This document shows, in pieces, positions 1 through 12,914 of a DNA stretch of 64,000 nucleotides; within the stretch, counting starts at the first letter, position 1; the number at the start of each line of letters is the position of its first letter. Below the pieces are notes generated by a model. The model ran no database searches. It had not been told where the DNA came from and was given only the letters and a program-made list of their open reading frames with translations. The position numbers and the translations under genes are program-made. Source of the DNA: Narthecium ossifragum (taxonomy: Eukaryota; Streptophyta; Magnoliopsida; Dioscoreales; Nartheciaceae); assembly GCA_963920575.1 (NCBI GenBank), contig OY986964.1:37252527-37316526 (forward strand), written 5' to 3'.

Positions 1-383
1 TCCATTAGGAGGCACAGAATCCTAATTCACATTTGAAAAGGCTTCCTGGAAGTTCACCTTCCTGACCAAGCTAGTGAACACAGCCAGTGTACTTCCAGAA
101 CATACGACATAGCATAAACAAGTCAAGTTACAACATATGAACAAATACCATAAAGGAGGGAGAAAGCAGAGGAAAAGAAAAGAGAATTAAGCTGAACTTC
201 AGGTCATAAGTCAGCATATCATATGATAAAATTAGTAAACTCACAATGTGAGCAAACAAGCTAGGATACATCATATGTACAAAGAGCAAAAACCAAAATT
301 ATTCCTGAAGGACATTAACTTATACCAACTTACAACATTTAACTTTTATGTGATTGTACAACCTAAGCAGGTCAGTCTAAGAT
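1..383. other. 3' flank of the NAC gene
   Basis: AT-rich, without a convincing ORF. It probably includes the 3' UTR of the minus-strand NAC gene, whose stop codon is at 384-386. No other feature seen. Confidence 0.4.
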
Positions 384-3300
384 TCATTGTTCTATCTTGA
401 TTCCTAGCATCTGATTATCTATATCTGATACAGCAGTCCTCTGGCCTAAATTAACTTGCAAGCTGTGGTCACCCATATATTTAACAACCTTCTTTGGGAG
501 AAAGTCCAGAACAGTGCGTCCTCCATCATGACCAGCCACCAGCAACTTCTGTATCTTGGCCCTCCATTCTGAACTGTATCTCACATCTCGTCTGTCATGC
601 AAAACCCTGTCACGATAGTTAAGCATTGAGCCAAGCCCACTATTTGGTCTCCAACCATACTCTTCCAACACACGTGCTTCTCCTTCCGTCAAATCTTCCC
701 CAACCTGGCCAGAATTCAATTTAAGAGGTTAAGCCATGAAGTTCCAAGTCATTCTGCAATAGACTAGAAGTAGATTATCATAGCCTTCCACAATATGTCT
801 TGAAGAAGGCATGCCTTTGATGCTCAAACACTTTATCTACGATAATATACTGGTAAGCAATAGTTTCTTTTGCATGCTGTTGGCTCGGACGGCATCCCGA
901 ATTCATCAAACTGCAGATGAATAAGAAGGCATCCTGCTTCACTATTATAGGATACCAGATATATTAGAGAGCTCTACCCAAAACTAGAATTTGTGGACAA
1001 GGTTCAACTCAAAGTTTGGTCAAGAGCATCAGCATATCCTAATCTAACATGATAAAGGAAGAAGTCTCAAGAAAGAAGTTACAGAGAACTTTTCAAGAGC
1101 ATCAGCAGTCCCTAATCTAGCATGAATAAAGGAAGGAGTCTCAAGAAAGAAGTTACAGAGAACTCCCATTTCTATAGAGCATGTTCAAATGTCAAATATC
1201 AAATCACTGCTTAGGTTGCAATGACTTGCTAATACCTTCTTTTACCACAAGCCTGTTATTTTCCCATGTTATAAAGCTCAGTGGTGCACGAACCTAATGT
1301 AAATATATTATAGAGACAACTACCATAAAGCTGAAGAGAAAAATATAATAAGCCTTATCTAAGGGCTAAATAGAAGTTGACAGTTGACACTGTGAAATAA
1401 GCAATCTAAGCCCCATGAAAAAAGATTCGAGTCACAGAAAACATTCTGGAAAAGAGGATGTGGCAAGCCTTACCAACAGCGGTCTGTTCTCAATGAGGGT
1501 GGTCCTGCTGCAGCTGCTAAGCTTCATTGCAGTTACCAGCCTCTTGATCTGCCAGTTGACTGGCAGCAGCTCCAAAAGCTCGAAGAAGTACGTGGCATAG
1601 CCATATTCTGGGCGTTCTAAAACAATTCTGCAGAGCAAAAAACATTTAATGATCAGTTCATCACAAAAGGGGAAAATCTCCTACAAGAAAGCAACTGCAT
1701 CAGAAGCCAACCTGTTATGCTTTTCAAAAACAAAAATGAAAGACTGCAAGTCACGACACCAGCCCCATTCAACAGGACTATTACGAAACTGTAAATATCG
1801 AGCCTGCTTGTCACGAAAGATAGCATGAAAGACAAAGCACAGGGAAAGTTATATACTTGAGGACAACAACACCGCCTGAATTTGCTTTTAAAACAACTCC
1901 ATACCTGTTCAATAAGCGAAATCAAGCAAGGTAAACAGTAAACAGCCTTTGATCCCTTCATATGTTTCAACAGAGGAAACTTCAACAGAGATGTGCGCTC
2001 ACAGAATAACTGAAGGAACAAAGAAATGACAATAAAGATGCTTATGAGGAAACTTGAGATAGAAACCTGGGAGGAAGCTCACCAATTCATGTTAGTCAAA
2101 ACATGGCAACAGAACTGAATAGTAAAGTGTTTTATTTGTTGATCAAACCTTAGTTATCACATTCTCAAGCTCTTCAAAGCTGTCTTCAATAGAAGAAATC
2201 TCCATAGGAATATCATCTTCTGCAATCCCATAAAGTTTAATTTCTTCCATGGAAATTCCTTTGTCCATAAGAACCTGTTCAGGCATCAAACAGTTAAAAG
2301 CTGACTACGCTAATGTTAAACAAATCAGAAGAGACTTCCACCCTCCTGGACAGCTCACATAGAGTAGTAACTATAAGTTTCTTGGTTCAAAATTCAAAGA
2401 TTGTTCCTTGAAATGAACTGACAAGAAATTATTTCAACAAAATTGCATTCATAGTTCATTTGCTTTCCATACTCGTAGAAGTCCAGGAGCATCTTCCTCT
2501 AGAGCTGCTTCTACAGAATTTCTGCATCGATATATTGTGTCAAACAAATTATGCTTCAGATAGACTACCGTAATCTGAAATAAGAAATGAACACTGGCAT
2601 GATCAGGAAAATACGTGGCAGTCTTTTTCCTTTTCCGCCGAAGAGGGGTGTGCTTTGCTTCCGAATCAACTGAACAGGAAGAACTGGACTTTGAGGTTTT
2701 TGAGACAGCTTGTTGTGAAGATTTCAAACTGTTACCATGATCCATTGCACTCACCAAGCGCAATATATTCATCCGTTGACTTAATGTCATGTTATCTATC
2801 GTGTCATTGGAGTCCTTAATGTGGAACTCTCCTTTGACCTCATCTCCAGAAACAAGGAATCCTGAAGTGATGGACTGAGAATTCACACAGGGGCTAAGTA
2901 AGCCACTTTCTAGAGGTTCAAACTTTACTTTAACTGGAAAGTTAGATGATACTTGACTTAGAAGTGTATTGCCCATTTCCTCTTGCATGTTTCTGCAACT
3001 GAAGGGAATGTCACCGAGGCAGTTACCAGCCTTAGTTGAATCATGAGAAATTACACAAGCATTCTCCATAGCAAAAGTATTCGACATTGAACTGCTCCAA
3101 TGTTTTGCAGCAGTTGAAGTGAGCTGTACCTCTTCTAAAAGAGATGTCTGATGAGAGCATCTGCAATTAGCCACTGCGTTATCTCCGGAATCTAAAGCAT
3201 CCAATGTAGCATTATCTTGACGATGATTATCTTTCAAGGTAGATTGAACAGCTATGTCCAAGCTCTCTGTTGGATACTGTGATAATGAAAAGCTTTGCAG

Positions 3301-6300
3301 CTTTCTGCCATTTGCTTCACGGACATCGTTGATGGTCCCATCTTCCAAAAGTTCATTCTTGAACACAGGACAACAGTCCAAGGGGCCTGGCTCAAGCAGC
3401 TGATTGTCTTCATTGGCTTCATCAACATTATCAATCGGCCATTCTTCCAGAGGTTCAGATTTCACCTCGATAGGAAAGTTTGACCGAAATGGATCAAGTT
3501 GCTGATTGTCTCCATCTTTTCTTGCCAGTCCTTGTCCCAAATGAGATGCCATGGACTCCGAAATACCTGCTTCACAGTTCTCATTCTCATGTAATCTGCA
3601 AGTTAAATCATCCGGATTCCTTGTTGCTTCTGGCAATGACTCAGGGATCACACAAGACTTCTCTGAAGAACCTAGTATGTCGCCTATAACATACATTAAA
3701 ACAATTGGATTAGACATATAACTAATATAACAATCTTCTAGACAATCAGAGATAAACTGGACCTGAGATGAGGACAAGCCTAAACTATAAGGCATGGAGT
3801 TAGCATTACCTTGTGCATGTTTGTCTCCTAGCGGATGAAAGCTAACTTCAGATACCAATGTCTGATTTTGGGAGATGTCGTCAGTTACTTCATTTGGTTG
3901 CGAACTTATGCCTTTCGACATATCATAATTGTGGCCAATCATAGCAATTCGTGAAGACTGATCAACCATAAAAAGATTGAGGTCCATGCCACCTCTGTTA
4001 TTATTTTCAGTGGATAGCCTTGACAAAAAATCCTGTGTACTAAGCAGTTAATACATAGATCATGATCAAAATGAATGAGAAATGTAAATCAAGTAGCTCA
4101 AAGTAGGCTTAGAAAGTGCTTTAATGGCAGCTAATGCCCAGTAGACTCTAGAGAAAAAAAACAATACACCATATTCACACGAATATACGCCAAGGAAGCA
4201 TCTTTTAACATGTTAACTAAAACATATCTAGCATTGATGTTGAACAAATCATGTCTTTTTTCCACTAAGTATCTTTATTTCCATCTAGGTTGATTTTGTT
4301 GCGATGTTTCAACCAAGAGCAAGATAAGATAAGGTTAAAAAACTCACGACGTAACAAAAAAGAAAAAAAAAAGAAAGAAAATAACATTTAAACCATAGTT
4401 ACTAAAATATGAAAAGCAAAGCAGACAGAAAAACAAAAAACACGATACATCTTGTGTAGGGTTTTCAATCTAGAAACATTCTAGACATACATACTCACGT
4501 AAAATTGACTATTTAATTTGTTAGGTTCAATGTAGTTCAAACTGAGATATAGGACAGGTTTTGTTGCCATTTCCTGTAAATACAATCGAATTAGAAAATC
4601 TTTCCAACTCTACGTTAATTAATCACTACTGCCATGTCATTTTCCTAATATTTTCCTCGTCAATAGACTCTTCCTGGAAACAAGTTCTAGATCATGTCTG
4701 AAATGGATTTCAACAAAATTGCATATAGCCTTCAGATTAATGCAATTCTCAGTACTAGATCATTTGTTCTTCCGTTGCTGCCAAGAATATCCATAAACCA
4801 AGAAGAACCTCAAAGAGTTGCTTTGCGCTAAGCTGGTTATAGATGCTTAACCTGCTTTTATAAAAATATGTTCCTCCTCCACAGGTTGTATGACCTCTAG
4901 GGTCTGCAGCAAGCCCCTCTCTTAATGCACTTGGTCCTGATGGGCACCAACTCATAAAATGGATCAATTTAAGGTAGATTTTGCAAGTGAGCTAATGAAT
5001 CACATATAGTTGCTCTTATTCGCATAGTTATGATGAAAGGTAAGGTGCAGGAGACCTAAAAAGAAATTCCTATAGACAATCAAAACTCAGAAAATCATAA
5101 TTTACTCCGCAAAAGATCATCTATTTCAACAAATCATATTAGATGATAGATGGGCACAAAATATAAAAATCGCAACCACCCTATCTTTTTGCAAAGGACT
5201 AGTTAAAGCAGAAAATTCCGAGGCGCCAACTTCAAATCCATAACTCACCCTAAAAAATAACTCAAAGTCAATAGTGTTGTTATATGCTGTAGATAGAATG
5301 TTCAGGAACTGGACTCAGTCATTTGCTGTGAAGAGTTCCATGTTCAAAGCTGTGCTTGGAGATATGGTGCAAACTTGTTTGTATGCTCAACAAAAAATTA
5401 TCCTTTCCAATAACCAGGCAATCTATGGTCTGAAAGAGGAAAAGCTGATTTCCAGGCACATTCATAGGTGCTGACAATGACAGCATACTATATGCCATAA
5501 GACAACTCCACATGTAGCCTCATCGATTTGAATATGGTGGACTCATAACAAAAAGAAACTGCACTTTGTAGGGTCACAAAATAACTCACCTTTTGGCACT
5601 CTGCTGAAACTCTATTCAAACCTTTGACAATGTCTTGTTCATTACCAGATTTACGAGATCTCTTCCTTTTCACATTATCATCCCCAGAGAAAGACTGCAT
5701 TTTAGGGATATTGCAATAAGTTGGGATGCTACCCAAAGGCTGATCAGATTCTGGAGGTTCAACTTTCAAGTCCCTCAGAGCTTTCGTGGTAGGAGAGCAC
5801 TCAGGATGTTGGACTGGAGGTTTAACCGTACTTACTTCGACTCTAGTCTCGTGACATGCTACTGCCTGTATGTAACAGCCCAAATTCAGTTAATCAATAG
5901 TACATGGAACTTGGAAGAATAAAGTTCGACGTACTCCAAAATGGGGTAGTTTCTCTTTGTATTAATTTTTGTTACATCTCTAAAAGAGACAATAAGGAAG
6001 AGTTCAAACAAATCCCAAATCCCTATCGATCAAATTCTCTTAGATAGTTAGTTATAAAGGAACTTAAAGTCAGCTGGTTTTGAATGTTGTGCGGACTCTA
6101 CCTCTGTCTGCAAATAACCCATAGTCTCCAGCGGCATGCCCCCTTGCTTAGACCTTTGCTGATAAAAGACTTTAGAAACAACAAGCTCTCCATCTTCTTC
6201 CTCTCCAGCCCCAAGGCAATATTGATGCATCATCCAATTGGCTTTCTCAAGTTTTTCACCATCTGCTGTGCTCATGCATAGAATCATTACCTGCTTATGC

Positions 6301-7307
6301 CCCTTATAAATTCCATCTACAAGCACTGGTTCTGTCTCGCCAATATTGCGCCAGATAAAGTTTCCAGAGCCAACATTGTTTCTCTTCTGACGTTTTTTCC
6401 TACCAGTGTCATAGGTCTCAAATTTTGTATGGAAGAAGTATGACATGCTTCCATCCTGCTTAATCCCTAGCGACATGCCAAGTTTTAAAAAGCACTAGAT
6501 CTATAAATAGTATCAGAGCACTACCACTCACTTATACTTACCAGGTAAACTCATAGGATAGGCATGAAATATTGCATCACTTTCATCAAGTGAAATAATG
6601 AGTTCATCAATAAAAGGATGCGGCAAGAACCCCTCTTTCCCAACTTTTGCAAGCAAATGCCACACAAGATCTTCATCAGATGGATCAAATTTCAGACCTC
6701 TTGGCAACCCTGGCCTCTCCTGCAAAACAAAACTTTCGTGAACATGACAAGTTAACGAGAGTGATATAGCCAGATTGCCAATCAACAAGTCAGTATGCAA
6801 TTCTTTTTGTGCACGTATGGGAGAAAGGAACCTCAATATTTCTGTTTAGCCAATACTAAATCCAAGAAAGTGTCCTCTGATAGAAGTTTTAAACTTCCCA
6901 ATGTTGAGGGGATCAAGAAATGCTTATCGGCCTTCCTTTAGGGTGTGGGATTTAGCCTAGCACTTTACAACACAGTATAGACAGACTGGCGGTTCAGGGT
7001 TTGAATGAACCATGTACTAAAACAACGGCCCGCTGGGGCAATCCACATATCATCAAATAAGGACGCAATTTAGGAACTTGGCACACGAATAACAAGAAAC
7101 CGAGGCATTACCTCTACAATACTTCCATAGGGGCGGTTTGCCGCCGGATCACCAGGGCGCCTGCAACCATTCCGACAAGAACCGTTCAATAACATCCAAA
7201 AACCAAACCAAGAAGAGGTATTGTATGGAATTCTACCTGTGAGAAGCGCCTATGCATGAGCTGGGCCTTTTCGAGACAAGGAATCTCCTCCGGGCCAAGA
7301 GGGGCAT
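384..7307 (-). CDS. NAC-domain transcription factor, SOG1-like NAC, with long C-terminal conserved region
   Basis: Twelve exons can be chained in phase: 7307-7237, 7160-7112, 6719-6542, 6466-6102, 5865-5590, 4032-2615, 2521-2473, 2274-2149, 2009-1905, 1803-1712, 1627-1474, 704-384, giving about 1,067 aa. Residues ~42-210 are a NAC (NAM) DNA-binding domain of the diverged SOG1/NAC8 type: it shows PGLPRGLKFDPSDEDLVWHL, then LPG, SYFF, and NWMMHQYCLG. A basic KRKRSRKSG patch near residue 290 may be nuclear targeting. Exon 6 (4032-2615) encodes a Ser/Glu-rich low-complexity region with repeated acidic VKxEPLE motifs. Residues ~786-1067 form a compact conserved region (EEDAPGLLR, VLMDKGISMEEIKLYGI, RPEYGYATYFFELLELLP, GEDLTEGEARVLEEYGW), which I recognise as a plant-conserved domain without a function I can name. 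The start ATG at 7307 was chosen because only that frame joins exon 2. SOG1-type NACs act in nuclear DNA-damage transcription; that role here is inference. A second intron may lie inside exon 6 (about 3763-3683). Confidence 0.85.
1021..1170. repeat. Tandem duplication in the last intron of the NAC gene
   Basis: Two adjacent copies of about 73 bp, beginning with CAAGAGCATCAGCA at 1021 and 1094 and both ending in AGAAGTTACAGAGAACT, with a few substitutions. They lie in the intron between the last two exons (1473-705). No coding consequence is visible. Confidence 0.85.
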
Positions 7308-7539
7308 GTGGTCGTGATTGTCCTCGTTCCCGGCTACCGATGGCAGTATAATCCCACCGACGTTCGAGACGGTGGGAGCCATTGTTCCACCCAGCTAGGG
7401 GTTTTAGATCCGGAAGGGATCTGCCATTCTAGCACAAGAGATTCAAGAACTAGGGTTTTGGACGATGACCCACGGGGATCTCAAAAGGAAGGGCGCACAT
7501 CATTCGTTTGGCGCGGGACAGTATTAGTTTAAGGGGGGG

Positions 7540-8759
7540 CTTTTTTGCTTATATGTTGGTCTAATTACGCAAAATATCCTTTACGATAGCCTGGACCGAA
7601 GTTTATCCTTTTAAATTAAGGAAGTGATTCTTTGATTATAAAACTAATCAAAGTTTTCTATTCTTTAATGAGATACATACACAAATACAAATATATTCGT
7701 AAAAATAATTAAAATTTCGTCATGTTGCAATGCAGAATGATCATTTCTGGCTATGTTTTCACGTTAATCTTCTCATGTGTTTCGTGTAACAATCACTTTG
7801 CAAGTGTTTTTAGAATAAAGATTCGTGTATATGAACATGTCACATGTCTAATGCACATGTCACATATCGATAGCCAAGTACCGGTTTATTAATCTATCCC
7901 ATCGGCAATATAGATAAAAGAATCAGTACTTGACTATCGATTGAATGCATCAGTAGCCAACTACCGTGGATTGATATGGTCCGATAGTGAGATAATGATG
8001 TCTTCATTTATCCCATCGATAGTACAGTACCGATGAAATAGATGAAAAACAATAGTTGACTATCAATAGGTGACATGTGCATTACACATACCACATGTCC
8101 ATACACACAAATCAGCACTCGTGTTTTTAATGTTAAATGGATATAATTAAGTTGAAATGGTGACCTACATACAACAAAAGAGAATTTTGGAAGGTGTTTA
8201 TATAATCTATGATTTTACAAGAATATTAACGTAAATACGTTTTGTATGAAATATCACAAATGCTTTATGTGTAGTAGTAAGTAGTAGGCACAATCACAAT
8301 GCAGTTCCAATATAAAGCAAATCAGTCGAGCTCTTATATTTTATGCAACGCTAGTGTTCACAAAGCCACAAAAAAGCAATTGGTAAGGTAGGGAAAAAGG
8401 GTCACACTACTGATTCAACAAACAAGTAAACAGATCGTTCATGTAGTGATCAATGAATACAAATGATGAATATAATGAAGTTTATCCCAATTTGGGCACA
8501 TTGAGATTCGCTGAACAACAAAAAAAACAACGTACTGAAGGGAATAAACTGGCATGCAAATCATTCGCTATACACAATTTAGATAAAAAGTAGCAAGGAC
8601 TGCATTTGCACTGAAACAGGGACAATTAATATCTTAAGACAGATCACAACAGGTTTCTGGGCAGACAAAATTGGATGTGCTTTGCTGAGTTTCACAATCG
8701 AAAACCAAAACCACATCCCTCCACGTGCATTCAGAGGATTCCAAGAGTTACAATGATTC
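7540..8759. other. Intergenic AT-rich region with 3' flank of the glucanase gene
   Basis: No supported gene. It contains the foldback element at 7824-8126. The stretch just below 8760 is likely 3' UTR of the GH17 gene. Confidence 0.4.
7824..8126. mobile_element. Foldback MITE-like element, copy A
   Basis: An imperfect inverted repeat about 300 bp long. The left end GATTCGTGTATATGAACATG pairs with the right end CATGTCCATACACACAAATC, and internal arms carry ATCGATAG/CTATCAAT and repeated ACCG/CGGT-type words around a short centre. Two related copies occur at 48998-49265 and 62705-62945. No ORF. The family is not one I can name. Confidence 0.7.
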
Positions 8760-11700
8760 TTAATAAGTTAGTATACCTGCCAACGACAGAATCAAACTGG
8801 ACAAAATAATTCCAATAATTCTTAGATGTGTCATGGGGCCATAAAAACGAGAAGAGGAGCTCATAGCAGCAGAGGTGGAGTTTGAAGAAGGTGCCAGTGA
8901 TGTGCCGTTGAATGTGCCATTCTTCCCGCCACTGCACACGTACAAAATCTTAGGTCACATGTCTATTCTGATCCGTAGAAAAGTAACTTTAATTAAATAA
9001 GATAATACGGTTGAACACATAGATTAAGCAAGACATGGACACAAATTGATGTGTCATCAGAGTATAAATTTGCAACCAAGAAACTTTCTTTTGAAGGATA
9101 AAGAAAATACCTTCCAGCAAACGTACAGGTGTCATGGCCTGCATTACAAAGGTTGAACTTGAATGAGTAACTTAGCAAGCTAATCATATAAGAATGAGGA
9201 CTTGAACCTGTGCTCTGAACAATTAGAGAAGTGATCAAACTGGAGTAGCCTATATGATTGATACCTATTAAAACAAGCTATGCATATCCAATCAGGACAA
9301 TGCAATGATTAATCTCAACTATGTAGCTGACTTGTCAATGAACAGTTCATTGCTGAGTGGAATGATAGATCACAAGCATAAAAGGATACATATATGTTTG
9401 TTAGTTGAATTTTGTCCAGGAAGAAATAAAGTAAGATGTCGAAAACAATTGTGGCACAACTATATATTTACAGTTTTCATAGGATTAGCATAATTAACCT
9501 AAACTAGTCTGATTTTTTTATTGCTTTTAACAGCATGTGCACGTGAGTGTCTTGTTTGTTCTGTCTTTGGTCCTCCATTTTCCATGAGATTTCTACGGCA
9601 GCCATCAAAGGTGATGCCCATTAAGTTAAAATCTTAAAACGCAAAGAAATTAAAAATAGACCTGATGGCCTTTTTTCCTTACTTGGATCTGTGGTAGTGA
9701 TGGCGGCAACTCCATTAAAGTAGCATGTCCCTGACCCCATCCCCATCATGTGATAGTACGTATTGAAGGCATAAGTTGCGTGTGCCTCCACCGTGTCTGG
9801 ATCATAACAAGGCTGCCCCTGCAGCAGCGCCGAGCAGTCCACCTTCCCTGGCCCACACGCCCAGTCTAGTGCCGCCTGAAGCATCTTCGCATCCGAGCCA
9901 TCCTTTGCAGTGCAATATGTCTGGTTTGTAGTGTCATTCGCCAAGACGAGCCCTGAGCCTGTCAGATGCAGCGTGTAAACCGGCACACCATTCGCATCAA
10001 ACAGCCCCCAGTATTTCTCGGACAGTGCCCCGGGACGGAGATCTTCGTCATACAGCTCATAGATGTACGTGCTAACAGCCATGCCTGGGTGCTTGGGCGT
10101 GCCAGTGTTGTTCAAAACATGGCGAATCAAGTTGCTATTGTAAGTATCAGCATTGTCAACGGTCGCGTCGGGCTCATTGGCATCACCTTTCCGCGGCCAA
10201 CCAGACTCCATAACAACAACAGGGACATTTGTGATGTTCAAATACGCCATTGCAAAGTAGGCAGCATCGACAACAGCATCGAACACATTCGTGTAATGCA
10301 GCAGCGTGTTCGCATCAACTGCCTCTTTGTTAGGCGGGAGCGGCCGGAAGAGCGCATAGTCTAACGGAACGACACCATTGGACTGCATGAAATCGTAGTA
10401 GGGATATACATTGAGCATCAGATATGAGTTGGTGGATTGGAGGAACTTGAGCATCGGAACGACGACGGGCTCCCAAGAGCGATTGAAGAAGGCCTGCGAC
10501 GGCGGGAACGAATCGAGAATGATGGACGAGGAGTGCGGGGTGGAGACTTTGATCTGGCTATCAAGGTTGGCAGCCACAAGGGCAGTGTGGATGAACCGAA
10601 GAGCATTGACGAGGACCGGGGCCGCATTCGGCAGGGAGGTGAGAACCTCGGACCCGAGGGCGATGGTGGTGATGTTGACGGCGGGGAAGTGAGCAAGGAC
10701 ATTGCGAGAGACCCAGTTGGCGGCAGTGGCATTGGACTGGCCGATGGCCAGGAGCTGCTCATTGGGGACAGAGACGACGACGTGGATGCCGCTGCCGGCG
10801 AGCGCAGTCAGCATTGCCGTGTCGGCGTCGTAGAGGCGGACGTGACGGATCTGCTGCGACTTCAGGAGCGCCACCACCTGCGTCGGCGACGGCATGTCCG
10901 ACAGCGCCGTCCCAATGTTCACTCCCACAAACGCGGCTGCCACGTCGGGACACAGAGATACGAGCACATCAGCATGACTATTTTACTTAAAGTGAGCTAC
11001 TGTGGCGATCCACGAATATTTAGACACAAAGGCTAGTTGTCGCGCAACGGAGGGTCACGTGATCGATGTAGGATCCGACCCGCTACGATGAAGCTACTTT
11101 TAGCTTTACGGGGGTAATCAAACAACTATTTTAGGGGAGGGGTTTACAATAAAAAAAAACAGGTATTTACCATTACTCACTACTAGCTTTTTCCTTTTTT
11201 TTTCCTTGAATAAAGACAAGTAAATAGATCCAAATCTAAGGTAGGACCCCAGTCCAGCTCGGAGTGCTAGTGTCGGATCTTAAATTAGGTAGGGCAGACT
11301 ACAGCCGCAAAATTAAAAGGGAGACAGATCCTTCTTATATGTAACTAAATAAAGGGGATTCGGTGCAATAAGAAAATATTTAAGAAGCACAGTGGTGGGC
11401 TTTTGTGTGCACTAAATTTTTGTCCGATGTTGAATCAAACAGAGAAAAAAAAAAAAGAAACAAGAGATGGGACCCCAAGCATGAAGCAGCCATAGAACAG
11501 TACTTAGACTGGTTTTTTATTAGTGCTATAATGGTGGCACGAGCTTTAATTTTCTCTAAACCCCCGGAGTGATGTGGTCTTAATGGAGCTTTGAATGAGA
11601 TAACTCTGCATGAGAGAGGGCATGGGAAGTGGCTTCCAACAAGTAGAAACTGGAAGAAGAGAACCCTCCATGGGAGCACACGGAGGAGCTCATCATCTGG

Positions 11701-12050
11701 ATCTTTCCCAGAGATGGCTTAATTAGCTCTAAAGTCGATGTGCAGAGTGGCATACACATCATTACAATGGCAAAACCAAAGGGCGAACATGAAACCCATC
11801 AGACTTGTTTCTTCTCAGCTAAAAACTCTATTGTAGTGAGGTTCCCAAGAGAAAATATGGCCAAAGAAGTAAACTTTCTCCAAGAAACTCAAGCGGGGTT
11901 CGCAGAAACAGAGTCGGGAACAAAGGGCGGAGGAAAAAAGGTGAGTTTTCTCAGTTTAATCAGCAGTAGCAGCAGAGAACTCATACCTTCATCCGCGTAG
12001 GCGACCGATAACACTAGAAACGAGAAGAAGAGCAAGAGCAGCAACCCCAT
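8760..12050 (-). CDS. GPI-anchored glucan endo-1,3-beta-glucosidase (GH17 + X8/CBM43)
   Basis: Exons 12050-11987, 10936-9683, 9138-9111 and 8931-8760 give 505 aa. A leucine-rich signal peptide (MGLLLLLFFSF, residues 1-20) precedes a GH17 catalytic domain (~23-345) starting FVGVNIGTALSDMPSP. The expected acid/base Glu is in ALGSEVLT (~E118) and the nucleophile in VVVMESGWPRKG (~E265). An X8/CBM43 domain (~362-450) follows with its usual cysteines (YCTAKDG, WACGPGKVDC, QPCYDP, GTCYFNG, HDTCTFAG). The C-terminus is a Ser/Asn linker plus a hydrophobic tail (LRIIGIILSSLILSLAG), as expected for a GPI signal. Enzymes of this architecture hydrolyse callose (beta-1,3-glucan) at the cell wall and plasmodesmata. 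The 28-bp third exon restores the frame and supplies the last X8 cysteine. N-glycosylation sites (NAT, NIT, NRS, NTS-type) are frequent, consistent with secretion. Confidence 0.95.
9111..9138 (-). other. 28-bp micro-exon of the GH17-X8 gene
   Basis: Flanked by a TGCAG acceptor and an AAG|GTATTT donor. It encodes SHDTCTFAG across both junctions. Without it exons 2 and 4 join in the wrong phase and the X8 domain loses its final Cys. Confidence 0.85.
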
Positions 12051-12914
12051 GGATTTCCAACCACTTTGAGCAAACCCAAATGCTCAAATCATTCAAAAGA
12101 TCTCCGGAGATGGGAAAAAGGAAAGGGCTTTCCCAAGTATTGAAAGAAAACCCCGGAAAGTAAGCAAATGGCACAAAGATATGGCTATAAATTGCAGGGA
12201 TTTGAGCAGAGAGACGAGCTATGAAGTGGGAACCGAGCTGATCAGTTTAGAGAGAGAGAGAGAGATAATAAAAAAAAACAGGACTCTTTTTCTCTTTCTA
12301 TCTCTAGCTGGTGTTGCAGTGTGGAGACTCGAGAGAGAGGACTAATAAATATATACAGGAAGGATATAGAAAAGGTTTGGGGGTTTTAATCCGGATCCAT
12401 CGACGGTCACATGACCGTCGACAGAGATCGGACGGCGGAGGAGCTCCCGATCACAGCGATGGCGGGTGTGTGTGTGGGGGGAGGGGGCTTTGTTTGGTAG
12501 CCATTTGGAGGGATGGGCCTTGGGCAGAGGGAAAAGCCTATTACAACAAGGAAGGGGTGGTGGTGGTGGGGCGCCTGAGGCCCAGTGGTATCTAGCTGGA
12601 GCGCAACGGTCGTATTTTCGAATTCGAGTGTATGAGGACTATCATGGAAACAATCACCTCACCTGGTACTTTTTTTGTTTTTGCTCGGGTAATACGAGGC
12701 AAAGCCTGCTAATATTGTACTTTAGTTGGACTATATTTTGCACTAAAATGGCTTATTAGATGTATAACATTAATTAGAAGGATATAATTCCGTATCTGAT
12801 AGAATTTTGGATGGAAAAATAATATATATGGGCTTTTCACAGATCAAGCATCTCTCATCGGGCCACAACGGTCACAACACAATCCAACACCCACCCAAAA
12901 GGGTATTTGCCGAG
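12051..12914. promoter_or_regulatory. Upstream region and CT-rich leader of the GH17 gene
   Basis: On the minus strand a CT-rich stretch (the plus-strand GA repeat at about 12250-12265) lies between the start codon and a TATATATTTA-like sequence at about 12344-12353, a plausible leader and TATA box. Beyond 12,400 there is a GC-rich stretch with no supported gene. Promoter assignment is inference. Confidence 0.4.

Noticed and set aside
10411..11036. Plus-strand open frames of up to 199 codons
   Set aside because: They are antisense to the GC-rich GH17 exon and have no domain or codon sense of their own.
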